From: Sphingomonas sp. HITSZ_GF
GTDB lineage: Bacteria > Pseudomonadota > Alphaproteobacteria > Sphingomonadales > Sphingomonadaceae
Reading direction: 5' to 3'
Length of the DNA: 64,000 bases
Assembly (NCBI RefSeq): GCF_029543155.1
Contig: NZ_JARQXA010000007.1
Coordinates: 124,001 to 188,000 of the forward strand
The notes under the pieces were generated by a model that was not told the origin of the DNA, searched no databases, and saw nothing but the letters and a program-made list of their open reading frames with translations. Both the position numbers and the translations under genes were made by a program. This document shows positions 56,425-64,000 of the stretch, in pieces (positions within the stretch are counted from its first letter, which is position 1; each line of letters opens with the position of its first letter).

Positions 56425-56452
56425 TGCAACCTCATGAAGAAATGCGGTTGCA
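56425..56452. promoter_or_regulatory. Inverted repeat TGCAACC-N14-GGTTGCA upstream of EAL gene II
   Basis: 7-bp arms spaced by 14 bp, between the TetR gene and the EAL II start and about 20 bp upstream of its Shine-Dalgarno. It may be an operator or the stem of a leader hairpin. Confidence 0.35.
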
Positions 56453-56502
56453 GATTCACTTATAGGAGGACCGGCAGGAATAGAGCGCGTTAGCCGCACC
56501 TT

Positions 56503-57078
56503 TCAGTGCAGGCGGAGCGTGCGCGACAGCAGAGTCTCGAGGATCGCGGCGAAGCGCCCGGGCTCGCCAAAGGCGCGGGCCGAGAGCATCGCGCCATAGA
56601 CGGCGGACATGAAGGCGTCGGCCTCTTCCGCCGGCGTGCCGGCAAGCGAGACGCTGCCCTGGCGCACGCCGAGTTCGAGCAGCCGGGTGAGCCATTCGCG
56701 CAGCTCGGCGAAATGGCCGCGCACCGCATCGGCGAGATCCCCGGGCAGGCTGGGCAGCTCGGCGGCGAGCATCGCGGCGACGCAGAAGGGTGCGCTGTTG
56801 TCGGCGATGCAGCGCTCCCAATAGCCGGTATAGGCACGCAGCGCGGCGTCCGCCTCGGGGTCCTGCTCGGCCAGTGCCGCCGATTGCGCATGGATGATCG
56901 CGCGCGACTCCTCCACCACCGCCCGGGCGAGATCGCTCTTGCCAGCGAAGTGATGGTGGATGCTCGCCTTCCGGATGCCGACCGTCTCGGCGATGTCGGC
57001 ATAGCTGAAGCCATTATAGCCGCGCGTCATGATCAGGCGGCGCGCCTCGTCGACGATCTGCTGGGCGGTGTCTCGCAT
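56503..57078 (-). CDS. TetR/AcrR-family repressor
   Basis: 191 aa from the ATG at 57078. The HTH is RDTAQQIVDEARRLIMTRGYNGFSYADIAETVGIRKASIHHHFAGKSDLARAVVEE, and the C-terminal ligand domain contains YWERCIADNSAPFCVAAMLAAELPSLP and the Cys/Phe residues of TetR_C groups such as YcdC/NemR-like. Two operator-like palindromes sharing AGGTAG/CTACC arms lie in the intergenic region, and the divergent membrane-protein gene is the likely target. Ligand unknown. Confidence 0.92.
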   Translation of the reverse strand: MRDTAQQIVDEARRLIMTRGYNGFSYADIAETVGIRKASIHHHFAGKSDLARAVVEESRAIIHAQSAALAEQDPEADAALRAYTGYWERCIADNSAPFCVAAMLAAELPSLPGDLADAVRGHFAELREWLTRLLELGVRQGSVSLAGTPAEEADAFMSAVYGAMLSARAFGEPGRFAAILETLLSRTLRLH

Positions 57079-57082
57079 GTTC

Positions 57083-57100
57083 CTACCTTCCAATAGGTAG
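57083..57100. promoter_or_regulatory. TetR operator half, CTACCT-TCCAAT-AGGTAG
   Basis: A perfect 6-bp inverted repeat 5 bp upstream of the TetR start. It shares the CTACC/GGTAG arms with the larger site at 57141-57164. Confidence 0.65.
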
Positions 57101-57140
57101 ATATTTGCTTGCGGCATGCGCGGCAAGGGCCTAAAGGACA

Positions 57141-57164
57141 AATCTACCTACTAGATGGTAGATT
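57141..57164. promoter_or_regulatory. TetR operator, AATCTACC-TACTAGAT-GGTAGATT
   Basis: 8-bp perfect arms around a CTAG-centred spacer, giving a nearly fully palindromic 24-mer. It ends 12 bp before the ATG of the divergent membrane-protein gene. Probably bound by the adjacent TetR repressor. Confidence 0.75.
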
Positions 57165-57176
57165 GGAGATTCCGAG

Positions 57177-57755
57177 ATGACCGCAATCGTCGAACATCGC
57201 GCCGATGCCCCTGCCCCCACTCCCGGCGCGGGCAGTACCGGCCTGCGCAATTACTATCTGCTGCGCGCGCTGGTCGCCGCCGCCTGGGTCGCCGCCGCCT
57301 TCGCGATCGGCGGCACCAGCTGGCTGGCGGGCGCGATCCTGCTGATCGCCTATCCGGCCTGGGACGCGCTGGCGAACCTGGGCGATGCCGCGCGCAACGG
57401 CGGGCTGGCGCGCAATCCCAGCCAGGCGCTCAACGTCGCGGTGAGCACGGTCACCGCGGCGGCGGTGGCGGCGACGATCACCGACATGAAGACCGTGATC
57501 GGCATCTTCGGCGCCTGGGCGATCCTCGCCGGCCTGTTGCAGCTCGCCACCGGCGTGCGCCGTTGGAAGACGTACGGCGCACAATGGGCGATGATCCTGA
57601 GCGGCGCGCAATCGGCGCTGGCCGGCGGCCACTTCCTCTCCCGCGCACTGGGCAGCGCCGTACCGGACGTGCGCGTCGTGGCGCCCTATGCCGCGTTCGG
57701 CGCCTTCTACTTCCTGCTCTCGGCGCTGCTGCTCAGCTTCCGCCGCAAGGGCTGA
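57177..57755 (+). CDS. DUF308/HdeD-like membrane protein under TetR control
   Basis: 192 aa. After a Pro-rich tail, helices LLRALVAAAWVAAAFAIGG, WLAGAILLIAYPAWDAL, TVIGIFGAWAILAGLLQLATGVR, AQWAMILSGAQSALAGGHFL and AFGAFYFLLSALLLSF give about five or six TM segments with the repeated G-W-A-I pattern of HdeD/DUF308. HdeD-family proteins are linked to acid or membrane stress; here the function is unknown. The gene is divergent from the TetR repressor with the operator 12 bp upstream. A strong terminator follows. Confidence 0.8.
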   Translation: MTAIVEHRADAPAPTPGAGSTGLRNYYLLRALVAAAWVAAAFAIGGTSWLAGAILLIAYPAWDALANLGDAARNGGLARNPSQALNVAVSTVTAAAVAATITDMKTVIGIFGAWAILAGLLQLATGVRRWKTYGAQWAMILSGAQSALAGGHFLSRALGSAVPDVRVVAPYAAFGAFYFLLSALLLSFRRKG

Positions 57756-57773
57756 GCCCGCCCGCCCCAAAGC

Positions 57774-57809
57774 AAAAGCCCCGCGCCGGCATCCCGGCGC
57801 GGGGCTTTT
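57774..57809. terminator. Strong bidirectional Rho-independent terminator
   Basis: GCCCCGCGCCGG and CCGGCGCGGGGC form a perfect 12-bp stem with a CATC loop, flanked by AAAA on the left and TTTT on the right. It lies between the convergent HdeD-like gene and metK and serves both strands. Confidence 0.88.
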
Positions 57810-57833
57810 CGTTGGTTCGCCGAAGCGGCCGGA

Positions 57834-59045
57834 TCAGGCCAGCGCGGCCTTCAGATCCTCGACCAGGTCGGTCTTCTCCCAGGGGAAGAAGTCGCCTTCG
57901 GGCTTGCGGCCGAAGTGACCATAGGCCGCAGTCTTGCCGTAGATCGGCTTGTTGAGCTGCAGGTGCGTGCGGATGCCGCGCGGGGTCATGCCGCCCAGCT
58001 TCTCGATGCCGGCGATCGCGGCTTCGATCTTGTCGTCGCCCACCGTGCCGGTGCCGTGCGTGTCGACATAGAGCGACAGCGGCTTGGCGACGCCGATGGC
58101 ATAGGCCAGCTGGATCGTGCAGCGCTTGGCCAGGCCGGCGGCGACGATGTTCTTGGCGAGATAGCGGGTGATGTACGCTGCCGAACGGTCGACCTTGGTC
58201 GGGTCCTTGCCCGAGAAGGCGCCGCCGCCGTGCGGGGCCGCACCGCCATAGGTGTCGACGATGATCTTGCGGCCGGTGAGGCCGGCATCGCCGTCGGGGC
58301 CGCCGATCTCGAACGAGCCGGTCGGGTTGATGTGATAGACGGTCTCGTCGCTCAGCAGCGCGGCCGGGATCACCTTGGCGATCACGCCCTTCACATAGGC
58401 GTGGAGCTCGGCTTCCTTGGCGCCCTCGTCATAGCCCTTGGCGTGCTGGGTCGAGACAACGATCGCGGTCGCGGCGACCGGCTTGCCGTTATCGAAGCGC
58501 AGCGTGACCTGGCTCTTGGTGTCGGGTTCGAGGAAGGGGGCAGCACCCGAATGACGGTCGGCCGCCATCTGCTCGAGGATCTTGTGGCTGTAGTCGAGCG
58601 TCGCCGGCATCAGGTCGGCAGTCTCGTCGCAGGCGAAGCCGAACATGATGCCCTGGTCGCCGGCGCCTTCGTCCTTGTTGCCCGAAGCGTCCACGCCCTG
58701 CGCGATGTGCGCCGACTGCGGGTGCAGGTTGTTCTCGAAGCGGAGCGTCTCCCAGTGGAAGCCCTCCTGCTCGTAACCGATGCGCTTGACGGTATCGCGG
58801 ACGGTCTTCTCGACCTCTTCCTGCACGCCCGGGGCCCAGTTGCCCTCGGTGTCCATGATGCCCTTGCCGCGGATCTCGCCGGCGAGGACGACCAGCTGCG
58901 TGGTGGTCAGCGTCTCGCAGGCGATGCGGGCTTCGGGGTCCTTCGAGAGGAACAGATCGACGATGGCGTCGGAAATCTGGTCGGCGACCTTGTCGGGATG
59001 GCCTTCCGAGACCGATTCGGACGTGAAGAGATAGTTGGAACGCAT
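57834..59045 (-). CDS. metK: S-adenosylmethionine synthetase
   Basis: 403 aa (the usual length is about 385-400). It makes SAM from ATP and methionine. TSESVSEGHPDKVADQISDAI (8-28), GEIRGKG (about 56-62), GAGDQGIMFGFA (about 124-135), GGPDGDAGLTGRKIIVDTYGG and GGGAFSGKDPTKVDRSAAY are diagnostic. The start at 59045 has GAGG 8 nt upstream, but that Shine-Dalgarno is inside a 7-bp stem (TTTCCTC/GAGGAAA), implying translational control. lnt ends 71 bp upstream on the same strand; the frame continues into lnt only by chance. Confidence 0.96.
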   Translation of the reverse strand: MRSNYLFTSESVSEGHPDKVADQISDAIVDLFLSKDPEARIACETLTTTQLVVLAGEIRGKGIMDTEGNWAPGVQEEVEKTVRDTVKRIGYEQEGFHWETLRFENNLHPQSAHIAQGVDASGNKDEGAGDQGIMFGFACDETADLMPATLDYSHKILEQMAADRHSGAAPFLEPDTKSQVTLRFDNGKPVAATAIVVSTQHAKGYDEGAKEAELHAYVKGVIAKVIPAALLSDETVYHINPTGSFEIGGPDGDAGLTGRKIIVDTYGGAAPHGGGAFSGKDPTKVDRSAAYITRYLAKNIVAAGLAKRCTIQLAYAIGVAKPLSLYVDTHGTGTVGDDKIEAAIAGIEKLGGMTPRGIRTHLQLNKPIYGKTAAYGHFGRKPEGDFFPWEKTDLVEDLKAALA

Positions 59046-59048
59046 GGT

Positions 59049-59111
59049 TTTCCTCAAAGGTTGGGAGGAAAGCGCGGCCGTTGCCATGCCATATAAAGCT
59101 TTCCTTATATG
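59049..59111 (-). promoter_or_regulatory. metK leader: RBS-sequestering hairpin, possible SAM-responsive pseudoknot
   Basis: On the minus strand TTTCCTC (59065-59071) pairs exactly with GAGGAAA (59049-59055), which contains the metK Shine-Dalgarno, across a 9-nt loop. Just upstream is CAACGGC (59077-59083), also conserved in the SAM/SAH riboswitch of Rhodobacterales metK, and TGG (59084-59086) can pair with CCA (59062-59064) to give an H-type pseudoknot. A CATATAA-N8-TTATATG palindrome (59090-59111) may be promoter DNA. The stem is seen; riboswitch function is inference. Confidence 0.5.
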
Positions 59112-59116
59112 CCGCC

Positions 59117-60655
59117 CTAGCGGGCCAGGCGCCGGAACGCAATTGCCAAGACTACGGAAGCGAGCCCGGCGATCAGCGCGAGCCAGTTGCCGAGCCGGGC
59201 GAAGAGGGTCGCGGGCAGCGGCGCGGGAAGCGGCGCCTCGATCGCCCCCTCCTGCCCTGCCGGCACCGTGCCGATCAGCCGGCCGCGCGCATCGATCACC
59301 GCCGAGATGCCGGTAGGCGTCGCCCGCAGGATCGGCAGCCCCTCCTCGATCGCGCGCAGCCGCGCCTGGGCCAGGTGCTGCACCGGCCCCCAGCTGCCGA
59401 ACCAGGCATCGTTCGAGGGGTTGAACAGGAAGTCCGGCCGGTTGCGGCGATCGACGATCTGGCCCGAGAAGATGATCTCGTAGCAGATCGCCACGCCCGA
59501 CTTTCCGAACCCCGGCACGTCCAGCGTCTTCGGACCGGGGCCGGGCAGGAAGTCGAAATCGCCCATGACCAGCCGGGCCAGGCCGAGCGGCGCCAGCAGC
59601 GTGCGCATCGGCAGATATTCGCCGTACGGCACCAGATGCGCCTTGTCGTAGCGCGCGCCGAGCATGCCGGCGGGATCGACCACCCACACCGAATTGCCGA
59701 CCCCGGAGACTTCGTTCCCCGCGAAGAACAGCGCGTTGCCGCCCACCATCGCGCGGTCCTGCGGGCCGAGCAGCCCGCCGATCCGCCCGCGCACCCAGCG
59801 CGGATCGGCCTGGCGATAATATTCGCGCGGATAGCCGTCCTCGATCAGATAGTTGACCATGCCCTCGGGCCAGACGACGAGGCGCGGCACGCCGTGCGGC
59901 TGGCCGCTCCATTCGGCGAGCTTGTTCAGGACGCGTGGGGCATAGTCCGGCGCATCGACGCCGTCCTGGCCGATATTGGGCTGGACGATGCGGACATGCG
60001 GCCGCGTCATGTCCTCGACCGGCTGGCCGGGATGGAGCGCGAAGCCGAAGGCGATCAGCGCCGCCGCGATGACCACCGGCACGCGATACTGGCGCTGGGT
60101 CGCGAGATAGAGCGCACCGGCGACGAGCAGGGTGAGGCCCGACAGCGCATAGGTCCCGATCCAGGCCGCGAGCTGCGCGATCGGCGTGGCGACCCAGATC
60201 ACCCCCATCGGGTTCCACGGATAGCCGGTGAACAGCGTGCCGCGCAGATATTCGCCGAGGATCCAGGCGGCGGCGGCGGCGAGCACGAAGGCGATGTCCG
60301 GCTCGTTCCAGCGCGCCTTCACCGATCGCGCGAACCGCCAGGCCAGCCCCATCGCGATCGCCGGATATACCGCCAAATAGAGCGCGAGCAGCAGCACGGC
60401 GAAATAGCCGAGCACCGGCGGCATCTTGTCCTGATAGTCGAAGGCGTGCTGGATCCAGTTGTTGCCCAGGGTGAAATGCCCGACGCCGAATACCCAGCCG
60501 CGCAGCAGCGCCGATTTCAGGCTCGGCGCATGCCAGGTCAGGTGCAGCAGCACCGCCAGGCAGGCCAAAGTCACCGGCCACCAGTCGAGCGGGGCGAAGC
60601 CGGTGGCAGAAAGGAAGCCGGCAAGCAGCGCGGCGATCAGGGGGCGGGTCAGCAT
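59117..60655 (-). CDS. lnt: Apolipoprotein N-acyltransferase
   Basis: 512-aa inner-membrane enzyme that adds the third acyl chain to lipoproteins. The N-terminal half carries about six to seven helices (PLIAALLAGFLSATGFAPLDWWPVT...), followed by a periplasmic nitrilase-fold domain with catalytic Glu (VVWPEG), Lys (DKAHLVPYGEYLP) and Cys (AICYEIIF), and a last helix. The start was set at the ATG in a typical MLTRPLIAALLAG position; no good Shine-Dalgarno is visible. metK follows 71 bp downstream. A 110-bp palindromic element lies upstream. Confidence 0.95.
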   Translation of the reverse strand: MLTRPLIAALLAGFLSATGFAPLDWWPVTLACLAVLLHLTWHAPSLKSALLRGWVFGVGHFTLGNNWIQHAFDYQDKMPPVLGYFAVLLLALYLAVYPAIAMGLAWRFARSVKARWNEPDIAFVLAAAAAWILGEYLRGTLFTGYPWNPMGVIWVATPIAQLAAWIGTYALSGLTLLVAGALYLATQRQYRVPVVIAAALIAFGFALHPGQPVEDMTRPHVRIVQPNIGQDGVDAPDYAPRVLNKLAEWSGQPHGVPRLVVWPEGMVNYLIEDGYPREYYRQADPRWVRGRIGGLLGPQDRAMVGGNALFFAGNEVSGVGNSVWVVDPAGMLGARYDKAHLVPYGEYLPMRTLLAPLGLARLVMGDFDFLPGPGPKTLDVPGFGKSGVAICYEIIFSGQIVDRRNRPDFLFNPSNDAWFGSWGPVQHLAQARLRAIEEGLPILRATPTGISAVIDARGRLIGTVPAGQEGAIEAPLPAPLPATLFARLGNWLALIAGLASVVLAIAFRRLAR

Positions 60656-60686
60656 CGGAAGCGTGCTTAACCGATCGCTCCCCTCG

Positions 60687-60796
60687 CCGTCACCCCGGCC
60701 TTGTGCCGGGGTCCACCACGCCTCCCGGACTGACAATAGAGCCTCTTGTTCATGACTTGCCTCCCGGTGGACCCCGGCACAAGGCCGGGGTGACGG
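60687..60796. repeat. 110-bp palindromic element, family C copy 2 (inverted orientation)
   Basis: Same length and outer units as 48254-48363 (CGTCACCCCGGCCTTGTGCCGGGG facing its inverse), but in reverse orientation. Its centre, read on the minus strand, is CCACCGGGAGGCAAGT, CATGAACAAGAGGC, and so on, matching copy 1 over about half the core. Lies between lnt and the divergent aguB. Confidence 0.85.
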
Positions 60797-60851
60797 ATAT
60801 GCGGAATGCATCGGGTGGCGAATCCCGGGCGACCGCATTACATGCCGCGCC

Positions 60852-61703
<852 letters not shown>

Positions 61704-61710
61704 GGGCCGC

Positions 61711-62295
61711 CTAGGGCGTGGCCGCTTCGTTGCCGAGCATGCCGAGTGGAAAGCCGGACAGCAGGGCAGCGTTGAACAGGCAGGTCGAGGCGTCATTGGC
61801 TTGCCCGGAATCCTGCCGCGCCAGCCATTCGCGGCTGTAGCTATGGCCATCCTCTGCGGTATCGAGCGCGCCTGCAGCTTCAGGACCGCATAGCCGCTCG
61901 AGCGACCGGGCAAAGGCCAGGTCGCTGTCGGCACCGCGCTGATAGTGAGGCACCTGATCGAGCAAACCCCGCGCCGCGAACCATTCCCGCGCCTGCGGTT
62001 TCATCGCTTCGGTGAGCCGGGCAATGCTGATCGCATAAAAGCGCGCCCGCAACGCCAGGTGTAATTCGACATGGAAATAGCCGGAAGCAAGATCGACGCA
62101 GGCGAGCTGGGCGTCGCTTGCCTGGCTCCGACCGCTCAGAACCAGCACTTCGAACTGCAGATCCTTGTCGTAACGCACCCGCGCCCGGCCCAACCCGCAT
62201 CGCGATACCCGCTCGGCTGCCGTTCGGAGCGACAGCGGCAGCGCTGGGGGCGGCGCCGTCTGGAATGCACCGGCCAGGAGCAGGGCGAGGATCAT
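61711..62295 (-). CDS. Secreted hypothetical protein, 194 aa
   Basis: Signal peptide MILALLLAGAFQTAPPPA. The mature protein has four cysteines (SRCGLG, AQLACVDL, RLCGPEA, STCLFNA) that could form two disulfides, and a helical body RFYAISIARLTEAMKPQAREWFAARGLL. No family recognised. Convergent with aguB, 7 bp apart, and 30 bp downstream of the next secreted gene on the same strand, so the two may be cotranscribed. Confidence 0.65.
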   Translation of the reverse strand: MILALLLAGAFQTAPPPALPLSLRTAAERVSRCGLGRARVRYDKDLQFEVLVLSGRSQASDAQLACVDLASGYFHVELHLALRARFYAISIARLTEAMKPQAREWFAARGLLDQVPHYQRGADSDLAFARSLERLCGPEAAGALDTAEDGHSYSREWLARQDSGQANDASTCLFNAALLSGFPLGMLGNEAATP

Positions 62296-62325
62296 CGAGT
62301 CGCGGCTACAACGAAGGCTTGCCGC

Positions 62326-62607
62326 TCAGCGCTGCTTGTCGCCCACCTCGTCGGCGATCTTCACCGGCAGGTCGCAGCCGTCCTCCATGCGCAGCACACC
62401 GAGATACTGGCCAGCGCGCGGTTCCTGATCGAGGCGGCGCATGCGCACAGGCTCACCGGCGGACGCAGCATAGTTGCTGCGCGCGTTCTGGCACTGCGCC
62501 TTGGGCGTGGCGGGCAGCGCGAAATGCGAGGCTGGAAGCGGCGCGGCGCGCTCACCGGCGATGGCGGCGGCAGGCAGCAGGGCGAAAGCGAGGACGGCGA
62601 TACGCAT
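62326..62607 (-). CDS. Secreted hypothetical protein, 93 aa
   Basis: Signal peptide RIAVLAFALLPAAAIA. The mature part, about 75 residues, has two cysteines (KAQCQNARS and EDGCDLPVK) and PVRMRRLDQEPRAGQYLGVLRMEDG. AAGGAGAG lies 6 nt before the ATG, but its GAGAG is part of a stem GGCTCTC-AGCAAAG-GAGAGCC. No family recognised. The related pattern C...LD.EPRA...LAV.R...GC is common in small sphingomonad exported proteins. Confidence 0.65.
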   Translation of the reverse strand: MRIAVLAFALLPAAAIAGERAAPLPASHFALPATPKAQCQNARSNYAASAGEPVRMRRLDQEPRAGQYLGVLRMEDGCDLPVKIADEVGDKQR

Positions 62608-62608
62608 G

Positions 62609-62629
62609 GGCTCTCCTTTGCTGAGAGCC
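62609..62629 (-). promoter_or_regulatory. Hairpin over the ribosome-binding site of the 93-aa gene
   Basis: GGCTCTC and GAGAGCC pair across a 7-nt loop (AGCAAAG on the minus strand). The downstream arm contains most of the Shine-Dalgarno, 2-3 nt before the ATG. Seen directly; regulatory meaning is speculative. Confidence 0.35.
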
Positions 62630-62683
62630 TTGCTAGCAGCTTTTCCGTCACCCGTCGCGCCGCGAGATGCAACCGATCCGGTG

Positions 62684-63277
62684 CTATGCGCCGCTGAGCG
62701 CCACCGCGCGCGCCACCACCGCCTCGAGCATCTCGGGGGTCAGCCGGCCGGTATTCTGGTTGTAGCGCGAGCAGTGATAGCTATCGAGCAGCAGCTGCCC
62801 CTTGTGCATGCGATGCTCGGCGCCGTGCGCGAAGCGATGCTTGGGCAGCTTGCCGCCCATCGCCTTGACTGCGGACTGGTGGGCGATCTGGCCGAGCGCG
62901 ATCACTACCGGCGCCTTGAGTTCGGCGGCGAGGAACGGGCGGCAGGCATGGATCTCGGCGGGCTCGGGCTTGTTCTCGGGCGGCAGGCAGCGGACCGCGT
63001 TGAGGATCGCCACGCCGCGGGGTTCGTCGCCTTCGGCCAACCCGAACTTGCGCAGCGTCGCGAACAGCAGGTCGCCCGAGGCATCGCCGGTAAAGGCACG
63101 GCCGGTGCGGTTGGCGCCGTGCTTGCCGGGGGCGAGGCCAACGATCGCGATCGGCGCGTCGAGGCTGCCCAGCGTCGGCACCGGCGCGTTCCACCAATCG
63201 GGATGCGCCGCGCGCAGCTCGGTACGCAGCGCCACCAGGCGCGGGCAGAGCGGGCAATCGCGGCTTGGCTCGGTCAT
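62684..63277 (-). CDS. Uracil-DNA glycosylase, family 5 (UDGb type)
   Basis: 197 aa from the ATG at 63277. Four cysteines, Cys8, 11, 97 and 112, fit the [4Fe-4S] site of family 4/5 uracil-DNA glycosylases. The catalytic loop is GLAPGKHGANRTGRAFTGDASG (about 48-68), as in family 5 UDGb, which lacks the usual activating Asp in motif 1 (GLAPG in place of GxxPG-D). The C-terminal YHCSRYNQNTGRLT is the leucine-loop-like region. It removes uracil and hypoxanthine from DNA. Divergent from folK, starts 24 bp apart. Confidence 0.92.
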   Translation of the reverse strand: MTEPSRDCPLCPRLVALRTELRAAHPDWWNAPVPTLGSLDAPIAIVGLAPGKHGANRTGRAFTGDASGDLLFATLRKFGLAEGDEPRGVAILNAVRCLPPENKPEPAEIHACRPFLAAELKAPVVIALGQIAHQSAVKAMGGKLPKHRFAHGAEHRMHKGQLLLDSYHCSRYNQNTGRLTPEMLEAVVARAVALSGA

Positions 63278-63300
63278 CCCGGCGCGATAGTCGCGGGACC

Positions 63301-63801
63301 GTGCCGAGGACAAGCTATGCCATCGCAATCGGATCGAACCGGCCGGGCCGCCATGGCGGCCCGGTGCGCGAGGTGCTGGCGGCGATCGCGGCGCTGGACG
63401 GGGTGACCGCGGTCTCGCCGATCCTCCAGACGCCGCCGCTCGGCCCCTCGAAGCGGCGCTTCGCCAATGCGGTGGCGCTACTGGCGAGCGATGCCGAGCC
63501 GCCCGCCCTGCTTCGGCAGCTCAAGGCGATCGAGCGGCGCTTCGGCCGGCGGCGCGGGCGGAACTGGGCGGCGCGGGTGATCGACCTGGATATCGTGCTG
63601 TGGTCGGGCGGGAGTTGGGGCGAGCCCGGGCTCACCGTGCCGCACCGGCTGTTCCGCGAGCGCGATTTCGTGCTGGCGCCGCTGGTCCGGGTAGCCCCCG
63701 AATGGCGCGATCCGGTGACCGGCCGCACCATCCGCCAGCTTCGCGCCCGGTTGACCCGCCCGGTGCCCGCATCTAGGGGCAGGGCCGGTGTGGGTCCGTA
63801 G
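63301..63801 (+). CDS. folK: 6-hydroxymethyl-7,8-dihydropterin pyrophosphokinase
   Basis: 166 aa from a GTG start (VPRTSYAIAIGSN). Transfers pyrophosphate from ATP to hydroxymethyl-dihydropterin in folate synthesis. Visible: YAIAIGSNRPG near the N-terminus, SPILQTPPLGPSKRRFANAVALL, and the signature FGRRRGRNWAARVIDLDIVLW with the two Asp that bind Mg, then the PHRLFRERDFVLAPL region. Its stop TAG lies inside the tRNA-Lys gene, at tRNA positions 8-10. Confidence 0.93.
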   Translation: MPRTSYAIAIGSNRPGRHGGPVREVLAAIAALDGVTAVSPILQTPPLGPSKRRFANAVALLASDAEPPALLRQLKAIERRFGRRRGRNWAARVIDLDIVLWSGGSWGEPGLTVPHRLFRERDFVLAPLVRVAPEWRDPVTGRTIRQLRARLTRPVPASRGRAGVGP

Positions 63802-63867
63802 CTCAGTCGGTAGAGCAAGCGACTTTTAATCGAGAGGTCCCGGGTTCGAATCCCGGCGGACCCACCA
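63792..63867 (+). tRNA. tRNA-Lys (anticodon TTT), CCA encoded
   Basis: 76 nt: acceptor GGGTCCG/CGGACCC with discriminator A and encoded CCA, D-arm GCTCAGTCGGTAGAGC, anticodon loop CTTTTAA with TTT, T-arm CCGGGTTCGAATCCCGG. Its first 10 nt overlap the last codons and the stop of folK. An Lrp-type gene converges from the right. Confidence 0.96.
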
Positions 63868-63882
63868 CCCTCTCCAGAAATC

Positions 63883-64000
63883 TCACGGAATCGGCAGCGC
63901 CGTCGTCGCCTTGACCTGGCTCAGCGCCACGGTGGAGTTGATTTCCTGTACGCCGGGCAGCTTGGAGAGCTTGGTGAAGAAGAAGCGCTCATAGGCGTCG
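63883..64000 (-). CDS. Lrp/AsnC-family regulator, C-terminal end (partial)
   Basis: The window stops inside the gene; the 38 visible C-terminal codons read (on the minus strand) DAYERFFFTKLSKLPGVQEI, NSTVALSQVKATTALPIP. This matches the last strand-helix-strand of the RAM ligand domain of Lrp-type regulators (YERFFxxKLxxLPGVxxxxSxxALxxVKxTTALP). The stop TGA is at 63883-63885. Confidence 0.8.
   Translation of the reverse strand, partial: DAYERFFFTKLSKLPGVQEINSTVALSQVKATTALPIP

Noticed and set aside
57834..60581. A single 915-codon frame joining lnt-region sequence to metK
   Set aside because: The upstream half is out of frame with lnt and has no domain; metK is complete from 59045, so this is not a fusion.

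Overview
The window is high-G+C alphaproteobacterial chromosome, most likely from a Sphingomonas-like member of the Sphingomonadales. Pointers are a MipZ division-site ATPase in place of the Min system, a PgmG-type phosphoglucomutase/phosphomannomutase, an NrdA without an ATP-cone, class III alcohol dehydrogenase with S-formylglutathione hydrolase, an FnrL-type regulator next to a TTGAC-N4-GTCAA box, and many small proteins of sphingomonad type. I see no prophage, transposase gene, CRISPR array or plasmid backbone. This is core chromosome with scattered palindromic repeats.

Layout. 1-5.5 kb: partial membrane protein, YghU, DUF4403 protein, topoisomerase I. 5.6-11.6 kb: copper P-type ATPase, Sel1-like protein, panC, then mipZ with a membrane-tethered J-protein, then pgmG. 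11.7-16.3 kb: di-CxxCH secreted protein, ExoX-like exonuclease, DUF1440, GumN-type protein and an XRE/4-TM cassette with two operators. 16.3-19.9 kb (minus strand): formaldehyde detoxification operon frmA-VOC-fghA-ferredoxin reductase. 20.7-23.7 kb: translationally coupled bioFDA, then tRNA-Thr. 23.9-36.6 kb: peptidases (aminopeptidase P, oligopeptidase B), DSD1-type PLP enzyme, TonB, a LysR/MFS pair, secreted proteins, cytochrome c', truncated globin and a class 3 lipase-like protein. 36.7-43.6 kb: an orphan 529-aa secreted protein, then nrdB and nrdA separated by small genes. One of these encodes a DUF559 nuclease enclosed by an inverted pair of about 60-bp repeats. 43.6-53.4 kb: EmrB/EmrA efflux pair, amidase, FemAB/GNAT protein, FnrL, class V aminotransferase and trmB. 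53.5-64 kb: two degenerate EAL proteins around a secreted protein, a TetR/membrane-protein divergon, lnt-metK, aguB, family-5 UDG, folK, tRNA-Lys and the end of an Lrp regulator.

No clear new multi-gene system is visible. The best leads are: the DUF559 nuclease gene packaged between inverted repeats, one of which supplies its ribosome-binding site; a hairpin or pseudoknot leader that hides the metK Shine-Dalgarno; a 31-aa membrane microprotein divergent from fnrL across an FNR box; a pair of NrdR-like boxes 32 bp apart upstream of nrdA; two degenerate EAL proteins; and REPIN/MITE-like elements of fixed length, 79 bp twice and 110 bp twice.

All names rest on reading motifs by eye. No database search was possible. 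Start codons were chosen from Shine-Dalgarno sequences, overlaps and domain starts.
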